From Macropodus opercularis (lineage: Eukaryota > Chordata > Actinopteri > Anabantiformes > Osphronemidae): 64,000 nucleotides of DNA. Location of the stretch: positions 4,385,001 through 4,449,000 of the forward strand of contig CM061105.1 of the NCBI GenBank assembly GCA_030770545.1, written 5' to 3'. Below are positions 1 through 11,643 of the stretch, in pieces. The notes under the pieces were generated by a model, which worked only from the letters and a program-made list of their open reading frames with translations, was not told the origin of the DNA and ran no database searches. Position numbers and translations under genes: made by a program. Each line of letters opens with the position of its first letter. Position 1 is the stretch's first letter.

Positions 1-558
1 GGTTTGCGCAGTAATATAGGTCAAGTCAGTGGAACTGCAATCATACAGTAGCTAAGGATTGGCTAGAAGAGGCGTAGACAGGAAGATTAGTGGTTAGATA
101 TGGCTTGTGAATGGTGAAGTGATCACATTAGAGCGTAGAACCAACCTTAGCCTATGAAGCAACGCGGCAGAAAGTGTTACACTCTCACTCACTAACTGAC
201 TAGAGTACCAGGGGTAGGAGCGCCTGAGCCCCTGGTACTGCCTCTAAATCGCCACTCAAAGGCACCAAACTAACAAGACGGGGGGAGCTCAACCTAGAGC
301 CTATTTCCCCACTCAAGATACTAAAGGGCTGCTCGACGTAGAGCCTATGCCCACACTAACAACTAACAAGAGGAGGACCCAATTGCACAACCCAGAGACG
401 CGGGTTAACAGTTAACTTATTTTTAGTCATGAGACAACAAACATGAACAAAACACGGGAGACTGAGGACTACAAATAAATGATGTGAAGCAGAACTACGT
501 AAACCTAGACAAACACCAATCTTAAATCAAGTAACAATACTACGGATAACAAGATAAA
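1..558. other. Intergenic, no gene seen
   Basis: I see no splice-bounded coding exon, RNA gene or clear repeat here. The sequence is of ordinary complexity with stop codons in all frames. It ends where the SINE at 559-813 begins. Confidence 0.5.
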
Positions 559-813
559 TGGTAAATGGTCTGCATTTGTATAGCGCTTTTCTACCTATCG
601 GTACTCAAAGCGCTTTGACACTGCGTCTCATTCACCCATTCACACACCGGTGGCAGAGCTGCTATGCAGCTTAAGCTGACACACCGGGGGCAGCTTGGGG
701 TTCAGTGTCTTGCCCAGGGACACTTCGGCACATGACTGGGGGAAGCCAGGAATCGAACCACCGATCCTACGATTGGTGGGCGACAGCTCTACCTCTGAGC
801 CACTGCCGCCCAA
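559..813 (-). mobile_element. tRNA-derived SINE
   Basis: Read on the minus strand, the element starts near 813 with a tRNA-like head. An A-box match (TGGCTCAGAGG) lies at 802-792, and a B-box match (GGTTCGATTCC) at 759-749. These are the two internal RNA polymerase III promoter blocks, at roughly tRNA spacing. The body then runs to a tail containing AAAGCGCTTTGAG and AAAAGCGCTATAC, a 3' end I recall as common in teleost SINEs. It ends near 559. The family name is not assigned. The open frame crossing it on the plus strand is not a gene. Confidence 0.75.
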
Positions 814-3800
814 ATGTTAGCATGATGCTATCTCCGAGGAACAACACTTACACACCAATAATCAGCCAGCAACGCACAAGACAGGGAAGGAACTTAAATA
901 CAAATAAAACGTGGGCGAAAAACAAAGACCAACAAAGAAGAGAGGGGATCAAAAGTGCCCTCCGGTGGTTGGAGGGCCGAACCGTAACAGAAAGTGATGA
1001 GTATAAAACACCTCTTGTGGTTTTACCCAGCATTCATTGTTCCCAGAGGAAAAAGTGTGGTGGCTTTGGTGATATTGACTTTTGATGTAGTGCCACCATG
1101 CAGGTCACATTTTTAGCTTTTATGTTTAATATGACTTTTTACTTTACTAAACATCAATTACTACTTAGACTAACCCACCAGTTTCATGTTGATGTTGTGT
1201 ATTTTGTGGTGAAGTGGTTTAGAAAAGAAGAAAAACGTCAAGAAAAGAAAATTGGTAAATGTCACCAATAATGAAAAGCCCATTGTCATTATGAGGCAAC
1301 GTGCTCACTTACCGTAGGAGCTAAAAGGCCAAAAGGGAAAGAGTGACGGCCTGCGTGTTTGAACAGATCCATATTAGTGTTGGGAAGCTTCCAGGATGAA
1401 ATCTTTTAAAACCCCAAGGAGTGTGGGTGGGTTTAGGTGTAAAGGACTAACATTAATAATCCTGTTACACAAGAACGCTTTGATAGAAGATGGTGTAATA
1501 AATCCATAAGCCAATTTGTATGTAAATTATTGTTTCCCTTCTCAGGTAAAGATCAACTTCTCAGTAAATGAACACTGTGGGCACTAAAGTGTCAAAGTGA
1601 TGAAAGCAGAGGCCTTTGAGGTCCGACCTCAGTGTTGTGTAAATAAACCCTTGAATCAAAAACACATATAATGTGACGAGAGGAGCTCTGTGGAATGGAA
1701 GCGTTTCAAAGCACCCTGTCTAAAAATAAACGGTTAAATGAAAAATTGTTTCAGCATTTAAAAATAACCTGGAGTACATTTCTTCCTGGGACTTTTTGAT
1801 GTTGTAAGTGGAAATATATTTGATATAAAATATATCTGTAGTCTCCTCCCCAGATCAGGATCAAATATAACAAATGTATATGAAAGAATAGCGTCTGTGT
1901 CCAGTAAATGAACGCTGCAACTGCACCGAGCAGGTCAACCTGAGATAACCAGTGTAGGCTTTAACATTTAACCAAACATAAGGTCTACGACGCACAGGCT
2001 CTTCCTAGAATCACTGTCAGATTCAGCGGAGAAATCTTGTCCCTTATCTTGTTTTTCTCCTCATCTCAGACACGTGTTGTTTAATGTTTACATTTGTTCT
2101 GAAAATATGAACGTAAGGGTAATAAGGACAATGAGGATTTGTCTTTTAACAAGGAAGCCATACATGAAGGATGATGACTATTGAGGCTACAGTTTTAGAG
2201 CTAAATTGAATCCTGACATCTCTGACAACAAAGGGATCTGACAAACTTTATCAAAGTTCACCATCTTACAGCAGCAACAGGAGATGAAGTTATTACCAAA
2301 TTGTAGTATCTTGTTACAGGTCTAGTGTTGCTGCTGTGCTTGTCATTTCGTCATTCTGTCTGTCTTAAAGAATGCGTCATGGTATAGCGGGATGGTGTAG
2401 TTGCGGGCAAATCAGTATGAATGATAACAAGGAGGCGATGTTGAAATCATGGTACATTCCCAACAAATTCCTGTTCGCGAGTCACAGTTGATATAGTTTG
2501 GCTTCACTGATGCTCATCGACCGCAAAAGACTCAATATATCAACTCAGTATCAACGTGTCGGTCTGAGTAGAAACAAATCTTTGATGGATCAAGCAAAAA
2601 ACATATCATACGGAGATTAAATAAGCACACGAATCATCATTAAAAGTCTAAGAAAGGCCCTTCTCTGTCTGCTGTTGCTCTATCGCTGTGAAACCAAAAG
2701 AGAAGAAACACGCTCCTTGTTCTTTTTCCTCTGCAGGTATGAACCATAGGCTACAGCCCTTCAACCCTAAACGCTGCGCTCATGGACAGTTTTTCAAGGT
2801 TCCGACTCAGTTGTTTTCTGACGGAGAGGGGGGGGTGCAAAGGTCGATCCACTATACGATTACCCGATAAGAAGCACAACAACACAACAGCACCTCAGTC
2901 ACCCTAAACCTTGACCTGATCGTCAGTTTGGCCAATTCTGTCAGGATAATGCAAATCGCGCTTTATCAGCATTTATTGCGCAGCAACTGTTCCCCAGCCA
3001 GGGATGGAAGGAATCTACCTGCGCATGCTTTGGATATTCTGCTGGCGTTATCACTAGACGCACATTCATTCAAATGATAAAATAACGTGCAGTACACAAG
3101 TCTCCACTCTAATGCCCCTTAAAATATCCTCTGGTACCTGATTCCTGTTTGCTCTTGGAGTCCTGAGTCAGACTGGAGGAATTTCCAAGCCCTGTTTTAT
3201 GTTCTTGAGTTATTCAGCCACTAAATCATCTACTGTGTGCTTCTCTTTGCTCTGGTATAGTTATTCTCTCTTGCTGAGAAATAATAATGACTATATTCAC
3301 CTGGTTTATTCTATCGTCTGTTTATTATTTGTTATCAGGGCCATTGATAGGATTTGTTGGCCCCTCATCCACCTGCTACTCAACTCAGCTGATAGCATCT
3401 TCTGTTCTCATGTTCTCACTGTTGCCATGCAACAGCAAACGGTGTAGCATTTGATGGAAGTTTTCTCCATCAGTGGAAAAGGACTGTTTACATGCTTATC
3501 ATTCTTGAGCTCAGCAGGACATGCTCTATGCAGGAAGAAGAGTCATTTCTGCAAAATGCAACACTTTGAAAACGGTCTTGTACAGAGAGCGCCCAGAGGT
3601 GACAGACGTTTGCTGCAAACCGAAAGAGGAAGTCCAGTTTTCACGCAGAAGAGAGAACGTTGGAACAGCTTGGCCGCTTCGTGCACGGAGCGGACTTGCA
3701 CCTTTCAAGTTTGAAATAAAACGACAAAAGACGACTTTGTGATTTCTTCATCAGTCTTCTTGATAAAATTCCACAACACCTTTTTAGAAGTTCAAAAGTG

Positions 3801-4710
3801 ATTGCAGCAGATGTTTTTTTTTTAAGTTTGAGGGCATTCTCCAACACAGTGACACATGGATCTCCATGCCACAGAATCACTGGGGTCACAGAAAGTTTTC
3901 TGATTTAATAGCAACATCATTAAGTCAAAGTCTGGCTGTTTACCTTTTCGGTGATGGTTCCATGTCTCCTATTTCCTGTCTCGTGAATGCATTTATTTGA
4001 AGTCACGCTTCTCAGCTTTCTCTGCCTTGTGTGAAGGCCCAAGCATCATTCAGAAAGCAAAAACATATGTCAAATGAGTCGTTAAAACTTGACACGCAGG
4101 TAAAACATGTCACGCATACAAATCTTTCCTACTTCCTTCATGTCTGCCGCTTTTAGTGACTCACACTCACAAACAAACAAAAGAATAGTACAGGCTCTAA
4201 CCCATAACAACCCAAACCCATCTCTACAGGGAGGAAAGTGTTGTGAAGGAAACAACATGGAGCATGAACAGCACATTTCTGAACACATTTGTTTGTGGGT
4301 GATATACACATACTTTACATCAGGAAAAACCACACGGCACCAAACAAAAATGCCACAAAGACTATAAATAATAAAAACCTAGTCTCAGTTTAATTAATAG
4401 AGGGACTTGTTTCTATCTTTTCCTCTTTTTCTCTTTTCAGATCATTTTTCAGGCAGGCAGCATCACTGTCTCTGCTACAGTGTGTAGCTGTTTGGCTTTA
4501 GATGAGTTCAAAAACTCAGCATCCATCTGTTCACGCATTTCAGGTATCATTGTTTTGCTGGCCACTACACGAGAAATGAGCCGGTGAAATAAGTGCGCCA
4601 TGAGAAATCATCGGGTGTGATCCAGGTTGGGCATCACTGGGGGTAGGCTTACAATAGAAAAGGAGTCTGATCAGAGCAGAAACATGCCGTCGGACCTGCG
4701 GTGGCGTTCC

Positions 4711-4712
<2 letters not shown>

Positions 4713-4750
<38 letters not shown>
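4713..4750. repeat. CA dinucleotide microsatellite
   Basis: An uninterrupted CA run of about 19 units. It creates a spurious Cys-Val open frame on the minus strand. Confidence 0.95.
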
Positions 4751-4751
<1 letters not shown>

Positions 4752-5068
4752 CAGTCTGCCCACCTGAAAACCACCTGGTCCATCATTGTGCTCATCACTG
4801 TAGCAAACGTTACAACCAGCTCTTAGCAGAGAATTTTTTCGATACTGTCTTTCACTCTGCAGTTTTTTGTCGGCACGTGTGTAATGACATTTGACATGTT
4901 TTTCGTGAATAACTAAGTTTTAACTCTGCACCTCTCCGATGGCAAGTTTCAACAGGTTACATACCATTGTCTACGCACACACAGGGAGTACAGCCGGGAC
5001 CTTGAATCTATTTACCAATCTGCACGCACTATCATAGTCCTTCAGGTACCACTGTCCATGGACTCCGG

Positions 5069-5077
5069 TCAAGGCCA
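5069..5077 (+). promoter_or_regulatory. Candidate LRH-1 (NR5A2) half-site upstream of cyp7a1
   Basis: TCAAGGCCA fits the NR5A consensus YCAAGGYCA exactly. It lies about 460 bp upstream of the cyp7a1 TATA box. In mammals LRH-1 binds the CYP7A1 promoter and mediates bile-acid feedback through SHP, but at a site much nearer the TSS. A 9-bp match occurs often by chance, so the assignment is only suggestive. Confidence 0.3.
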
Positions 5078-5534
5078 CCTCTCACGCACAATCACACACA
5101 CCCCTTAGCTTCACTGAGCCAGTGAGGACATGGACTGACTTTCCTCCCTCGCCCTCGCCAACGAAACGCAAACTCCAATCATTCCCCAAAGCGACAACCC
5201 GAACTCTAAAGCTCTAAACCCTCAGGCCTTATCCCCTTTGACGCAGCAAGGACTGTCCCCCATGCCATCAAACTGGCAGAGCGCACACTGTTGAACCACA
5301 CGCACAGAACGCATGGACATCTAATTCCTAGAAAGGATAGATGGGCCAAATCAGTTCACTTCGATGGCTAAGCCAAACCTGCAATGGTCATACACAGAAA
5401 CTGATTTTTATTATGCATCAGATATTTGAAGCATGAATCTACGGGAGAATGTGTATAGTAATATTGATAATAATAACAATAATGCTCATTTAGTTGCACA
5501 ACTAATGCTGCAGCTTGGTCCCACCCTTCTATGG

Positions 5535-5542
5535 TATAAAAA
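5535..5542 (+). promoter_or_regulatory. TATA box of cyp7a1
   Basis: TATAAAAA lies about 210 bp upstream of the cyp7a1 start codon. It predicts transcription from about 5565 and a 5' UTR of about 185 nt. CYP7A1 of mammals also has a TATA-type, liver-restricted promoter. No other TATA match of this quality lies between here and the start codon. Confidence 0.6.
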
Positions 5543-5750
5543 CCTCCCACATGCTCTCTGTCATCACACTGACTACTCACTGACACATGCACTCCTACAC
5601 ACTGTGGCACTGTCTGGTTCCTGTCTCTTATTTAGAAAACCCCACTTCACGTGGGACAGCATCTTAACAAGCACGTTCGCTTCTCTAAATGATACTGAAC
5701 CTCCTGCTGTGCTGGATCTTCGCCGTCTTCATCAGCTCAACATCATCAGC

Positions 5751-8698
5751 ATGATACTGAGCGTCGCTCTGATCTGGGCGGTGCTGGTGGGATTCTGCTG
5801 CCTGCTGTGGCTCGCTGTGGGGATACGACACAGGTAAATGATGATGTAAGACCAGGGTGCAGTGTTATTTACACCTCGTGACTGGATTTGCGAAGGTTAA
5901 TACACGTAGGTAAAGGGTTTGCCTGCGAGAAAGAAGGCTGCGCGCTGAGAGCGGCTAATTACCTATTGTATCGCTGTGAATGACATAAGTGTGCGTGAGT
6001 GTGACAATGAAGATGAAAGTGCTGATGTACAAACCTTTGTCGCGGGTGTGTGCTGTCGGTGTTGTGTATTCACTACCTTTGTCTGGTAAACTGCAGCAAC
6101 CTTGTTTTGTCATGTGTTGGAAATGCTGCTGTTGTTAGGAGGGCAGTGGTTTTACAGTCTGAACAGGTTGTGTACAGGCATCACCAGCAGGAAAAAAAAA
6201 AAAGCAGTTGGAGTCTTTCCTCTGTTAGAAGGTTTAGAGGCACTTAGTGGAGTGAAGAGGAGATTTTGTGTGGGGAAAAGAAAAACACAGCAGGCAGCAG
6301 GTATGTTGTAGAGCTTATAACGGTCTGAATAAATTATTAGTAGCGGTAGATTGGAACCATGTATCACTGCACGGGGTTAAACGTCTCTAATTTTAACAAG
6401 CTGCCTTTTGATTTCCCAAAACAATTCATATTTTAGTCATAGCTGGTTAGAAAGAGCATCTGCCAAAAGGTCACCGCCCCCAAGCGTGTCAGGGATCATT
6501 TCCCCGTCTCCAGCAAACGCCTTGACCTTCCAGCAGTTGCGTTTTTTTTGTGCTGAACGTTGTTTGCTGTCTCTGCATCGACGCCCGTAGGAAACCCGGG
6601 GAGCCAGCGGTTGAAAACGGCCTCATCCCCTACCTGGGCTGTGCTCTGCAGTTCGGAGCCAACCCTCTGCAGTTCCTCCGCAGCCGGCAAAAGAAGTACG
6701 GCCACATTTTCACCTGCAAGATCGCAGGGCAGTACATCCATTTCCTGTGCGACCCCTTCTCTTATCATTCAGTGATAAGACAGGGGAGACACCTCGACTG
6801 GAGAAAGTTCCACTTTGCTACATCTGTTAAGGTACATTCGCGCCGTACATTTTATTTAAAGCTCTCTCTCGCTCGCTCTCTCCCTGGTTGTAACCCCACT
6901 GTGCCTTTCTTTCCCGTCTCCAGGCTTTTGGCCATGACAGCTTTGACCCCCGTCACGGCCACACCACAGAGAACCTCCACCAAACCTTTCTGAAAACCCT
7001 ACAGGGTGAGGCTCTGCCCTCCCTGATAGAAACCATGATGGGCCACCTTCAGGACGTCATGCTGAGATCAGACACGCTGAGTCCAGGCAAGCAGTGGCAG
7101 GCGGACGGCATCTTTGCATTCTGCTACAAGGTAGGTATTAAAATCCAGAGTAGATTGATTTACAGGACCACCCCGTCCTACATGTTGCCTTGACAACGAC
7201 TGCTAACCGCCTCCCATCTTGCTGTCTTTCAGGTGATGTTTGAATCCGGCTACCTGACGCTGTTTGGAAAAGAGTTTGGGGACGATAAATGTCAGGCAAG
7301 GCAGGCAGCTCAAAAAGCCTTGGTGCTCAGCGCTTTGGAGAATTTCAAAGAGTTTGACAAGATCTTCCCTGCGTTGGTCGCCGGCCTGCCGATCCATGTC
7401 TTCTTGAGCGCCTACAGTGCCAGAGAAGTGAGTGGACTTTTCCTACAGCTCTGCAAAGCATCGCTGTGCCTGAATGCGTGAAAACAGAGAACCTTTCCCA
7501 GCAGAGAGCAGGCGTCGTGACAATATGTCCAGACAGACGCAGTTGCTGTGTGAGGCTGCACACATTTGTAATAATGTCATTTCTGTTACCAACACCTAGA
7601 ATCTAGCAAAGACCATGCACGCTGAAAACCTGTCCAAGAGGGAGAACGTGTCTGATCTGATCTCTATGAGGATGATCCTGAATGATTCTTTGTCTACCTT
7701 CAATGACGTGAGCAAGGCCAGGACCCATGTCGCTCTCCTCTGGGCGTCACAGGCCAACACCCTCCCCGCTACCTTCTGGAGTCTCTTTTATATGATCAGG
7801 TGTGCAGGAGTTTTAGACTCCTTAGACTGGAAGAGCTGCAATTAAAAGAATGACGGGAGTGACCGCTAACTAACTCGCTACAACGCGCTCGTGTGTCTGT
7901 GCTCAGGAGTCCTGATGCCATGAAAGCAGCCCGTGACGAAGTGCAGAACATTCTGCAGGATTCGGGTCAGACGCCCGACCCGTGCAACCCTGAGCTAAAC
8001 CTGACCAGGGACCAGCTGGACAAAATGTGTGTTTTGGGTAAGATTTCCTCTAACTTCCTCTAACACACGCAGGGTGAGACGAGTAACTAATAATAACCAA
8101 CATTTGTTTTCTTCCCGCTTATAGACAGCATCATCAAAGAAGCCATGCGTCTTTCTAGCGCGTCCATGAATGTACGTGTCGCTAAGGAAGATTTCCTCCT
8201 TCACCTTGACAACCAAGAGTCTTATCGCATAAGGAAAGATGATGTCATTGCTTTATATCCTCCCATGCTGCACTATGATCCGGACATTTACGAGGAACCC
8301 TATGTAAGACCCTGTGTAATAAATAAGAAATCGCCTCAGAAAACAAACCGTTGGCCTTTTGAAAACATTCCGTTCCTCTCTCCTCATCCCTACAGGAGTA
8401 CAGGTTTGACCGTTTCCTGGACGAGAAGAGGCGGGAGAAAACAACTTTCCATCACAACGGGCGACGGCTGCGTTACTTCTACATGCCCTTTGGCTCCGGG
8501 GTCACAAAATGCCCCGGCAGGTTTTTTGCTGTGTATGAAATCAAACAGTTTCTCACTCTTGTACTCTCGTACTTTGACATGGAACTAGTGGACCCTGCTG
8601 TCAAAGTCCCGCCTCTTGACCAGTCCCGTGCTGGGCTGGGAATCCTCCAGCCAAGCTATGATGTCGACTTTAAGTACAAACTGAAGTCGATGCACTAG
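5751..8698 (+). CDS. cyp7a1: Cholesterol 7-alpha-monooxygenase (CYP7A1)
   Basis: This ER-membrane cytochrome P450 carries out the first, rate-limiting step of classical bile-acid synthesis: 7-alpha-hydroxylation of cholesterol with NADPH and P450 reductase. Eight exons join in frame: 5751-5833, 6591-6831, 6924-7130, 7233-7427, 7600-7799, 7907-8037, 8125-8303 and 8396-8698. They give 512 aa, against 504 in human. The start was chosen because the N-terminal anchor (about residues 2-24, hydrophobic) follows directly. The I-helix has WASQANTLPAT (290-300), the K-helix has EAMR (358-361), and the heme loop FGSGVTKCPGR carries the Cys ligand at 451. I-helix residues WASQANT separate CYP7A1 from most P450s. 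The coding frame is intact. The gene sits alone, with about 5.4 kb to the next coding start. CYP7B1 and CYP8B1 are less likely given the heme-loop and I-helix wording. Confidence 0.96.
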
Positions 8699-9030
8699 GA
8701 TGAAATGAAGTACATGTTGTACATAGTGTATAGATGCCATCATGTATATGTAAATAGAACAGACTTATTCATTTCACTGCTAATAATAGTAGTATGAAGT
8801 TTTTCTGCACTGTTATTGTATATTATTAGTATTGACTGAACGATGGAGTCCTGAAAACCTTCATGTATCAGGCAGTGCTGGATCAAACGCTCTCTGCCTT
8901 TGTTGGACCGGACCTACAGTACATGTAGGATTTTAACAGGCCCGGATCTGTAGCCTCCACGCAGAAACCTCCAGTTTGTTTCTGTAGCTGGGCTAAACAT
9001 GCAGGAATAAACTGAACATAAGTATTTTCT
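8699..9030 (+). other. cyp7a1 3' UTR
   Basis: Non-coding sequence after the TAG stop. It is AT-rich and ends just past an AATAAA at 9006-9011, about 310 bp from the stop. The exact cleavage site is inferred. Confidence 0.45.
9006..9011 (+). terminator. Candidate poly(A) signal of cyp7a1
   Basis: Canonical AATAAA, the first clear one downstream of the cyp7a1 stop codon. Confidence 0.45.
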
Positions 9031-9573
9031 ACAGGGCTAAACATGCTTTAATCATGACAGCTCCTGCGTTTTGCTTCCTCTGCCCCACCTTGAAACACTG
9101 CAGACCTGCCAAGGATGACTCTTATTAGAAGGCGTTTACATTAAGCAGTTACAACTGCTGGCTGTCACTGACATGGCATAACGTACAGTAAAGTCAGTGA
9201 GAGATTTCTGTGAGCGCTGCTGTTCGCCTAATGTGAATTACCCACACACTGAACGATTAAAGGACTTCTGGCGTTTATATATATGGTCGGCTTGAGGCGA
9301 GAAAAGCACTTTGGTTAAGGTCAGACAAAGACAGTCAGGCTGCGATTCCATTACCGACGGAGCGTATTTGTGATTGCACTTTTATCGTTTAGAGACAGTT
9401 TTTAGGGGTCGGATCCCAATAGAAGGAAGAAAATGAACCGTGTAAAGGAACCTCTAATCTCTTACCCTAACACATAATCATGCAAATATGTCTCATTGTA
9501 AATATGCACAGATGTTTTACTTTTTTTCTTTTACAATCTGAAGGTATTATCATTGTAGCAAGGTGCAAGTCTA

Positions 9574-9673
<100 letters not shown>

Positions 9674-10139
9674 CACATGACTGAAAATAAATCCATACCT
9701 TTGTACGTCTTATTGCGTCGTGCATTGTTTCTTATTATTGCTAGTATGAAGCAATAAACCTAGGAGGTCCTGCACGTGCTGCAACGTCCCATGGATGCAA
9801 TAGTCGTAATTGCGCTACAATATGCAGTAAACACAGCCACGCAACATGACACGACCTGAACACAAAGGGCTCATTACTGTGACAGGAATTATTGGGGCGT
9901 TGCTTATTTTTTGATTCCCGCCAGCTCGTTATTTATGCCGTTGCTGTTTCCAAAGAAAAATCTCTTAAAGCTCACCAAACCAGCAGAAAGACACAGAAGT
10001 GACTACCTGGCTAATAAATAATTAAAATAATTAAACAGACACAGTAACCAGAAAATATTGAACTTATATTCATAAGGTTTAAGACTCTACACAACTAAAC
10101 CCAACAAATCCCACATAGAGCTTGCTTTTAATTGTAGCC

Positions 10140-10700
10140 AATCAATAAATTGTACAATTTAACAGTGGAGGAAAAACTCCCTCTATAGAGGAAGAAACCT
10201 CCAGCAGACCCAGGCTCAGTGTGGGCGGCCATCTGCCTTGACCGGTTGGGGTGAGGGGATAGAGAAGAGAGAAAAGAACACAACCACAACAAAACAAGCA
10301 GCAACAGAACACAGACAGGATGGTTGGACCAGCAACTGAGACACACAGCTCTGAGTCTGATGATACCTGTAGATGAGAATAGAGAGAGACAGAAGGGGAG
10401 AAGCACAACTAGGAGAGAAAAGAGACAAAGTTAGTCACATGTGGACATGGAGGCATGTTAGTGGATAGAAGAAACAGAAAAGCAGAGGAGCTCAGTGAAT
10501 GAAGGACGTCCCCCAGCATCTAAGTCTATAACAGCTTAACTAAGGGATTGTTCCAAGTGACCAGAACCATCTCTAACTATACGCTTTGTCAAAAAGCAAT
10601 GTTTCAAGCCTAGTTTTAAAACTAGAGAGGGTGTCTGCTTCTAGAACCTGAACTGGAAGCTGGTTCCACATAGAGGAGCTTGGCAGCTAAAGGCTCTGCC
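10140..10700. repeat. Interspersed repeat, family not assigned
   Basis: The block contains phrases I recognise as highly repeated in teleost genomes: GGAAGAAACCTCCAGCAGA, GGGCGGCCATCTGCC and GACCGGTTGGGGTGAGGGG. It continues through purine-rich sequence to about 10700. I see no terminal repeats, target-site duplication or coding capacity, so the class is open. The overlapping open frames on the minus strand are by-products. Boundaries are approximate. Confidence 0.55.
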
Positions 10701-11286
10701 TCCCGTTCTACATTTAGAAAATCTACACAACTCGCAACTGAATTATCATTTTAATGCCAAAGTTTACCAGAGCTTGACCATCAGGGATGTAGCAATTTCT
10801 GAAGTGTCTGAAAAGCTCAGGAGGGCCATCAGCAAACAGTATTTGTGTGTTTCCGTTCCTAACATTGGACTATTACCCGGTGATAATAATAATTAAAAAA
10901 AAATAATAATTGTAATGTAACTATGGTGTTTTACACATAGGTCATTGTAATGTACATAGAAAACGATTAAACTGTCCTCACTGAACATGATCTACAACAT
11001 TGTTGTAAATATTGGTTGACATTGTTTATAATGAGATATAAACAAGGTTTTGGGGGATTCTCCTTCCAACCAAACATCCCAACGACATAACGGGAGAGGT
11101 CAATGGAACCATGTTCTTTTCATTAACATTTATTTTATTTTTTTTTGACAGCTTTGGATAACTAAAATATAGCACAATGATGAGCCAAGAATCACTCAGA
11201 CGCAAGTGGTAATATAAGTTTATAACATTTAAATTGCTCCACAACAGGTTTCCAAGATACGCCAGTGATTAAAATGTGTTTGCTCA

Positions 11287-11643
11287 TCAGTCATCAGACA
11301 GTTTCAAAATCAAGCCATGAGCTGCGTTACAGTTTGCCATATTCTTATCAGATGTCCCGTTCCTGTTCCCTCTAATGAGCTCAGTGTCCTTTTCACTGAT
11401 GCCAAGTATTTCATCGTCAGGTTCCAACGGAATGTTCTCGCTTATTGGGACGAGGCAGCTGCCTTGTGTTAGCGCACAGTTCGGAGCAACCTGACCTGCT
11501 CCTGTCACAGGAGACTGAATGAGCAGCACTTCACTCACGTGTTGCTCGCTTGCGTTGATGTGTGTCACCCACTTGCGGAAGGTTTGTCTCTGTCTGCGCC
11601 TGCAGAGGTTACTGCAGGATATCTGGGTTACTGGCGGCTGCAT
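11287..11643 (-). CDS. Unassigned 118-aa open frame, possible exon
   Basis: I do not recognise this frame. Read from the Met at 11643 it encodes a basic stretch (CRRRQRQTFRKW) and then a mixed polar and acidic region ending in ILKLSDD before a stop. The composition is not low-complexity and the frame is long for AT-rich intergenic DNA. A possible 3' splice site (CTCTGCAG) precedes the basic stretch. It could therefore be the last exon of a gene, for example a receptor tail after a membrane segment, but no upstream exon with a membrane helix was found. It may equally be a chance frame or a pseudogene. Confidence 0.2.
   Translation of the reverse strand: MQPPVTQISCSNLCRRRQRQTFRKWVTHINASEQHVSEVLLIQSPVTGAGQVAPNCALTQGSCLVPISENIPLEPDDEILGISEKDTELIRGNRNGTSDKNMANCNAAHGLILKLSDD

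Larger units (their letters stand above)
814..5534. other. Intergenic region upstream of cyp7a1
   Basis: About 4.7 kb without a supportable gene. Short open frames exist but none has a recognisable product or a consistent splice structure. It contains a CA microsatellite at 4713-4750. The stretch around 4960-5350 is richer in C and A and may be an old repeat, but I could not name it. Distal cyp7a1 regulatory DNA probably lies here. Confidence 0.5.

Noticed and set aside
10128..10428. Three overlapping minus-strand frames of 70-92 aa
   Set aside because: All lie inside the interspersed repeat at about 10140-10700. They are hydrophobic by composition and have no family match.
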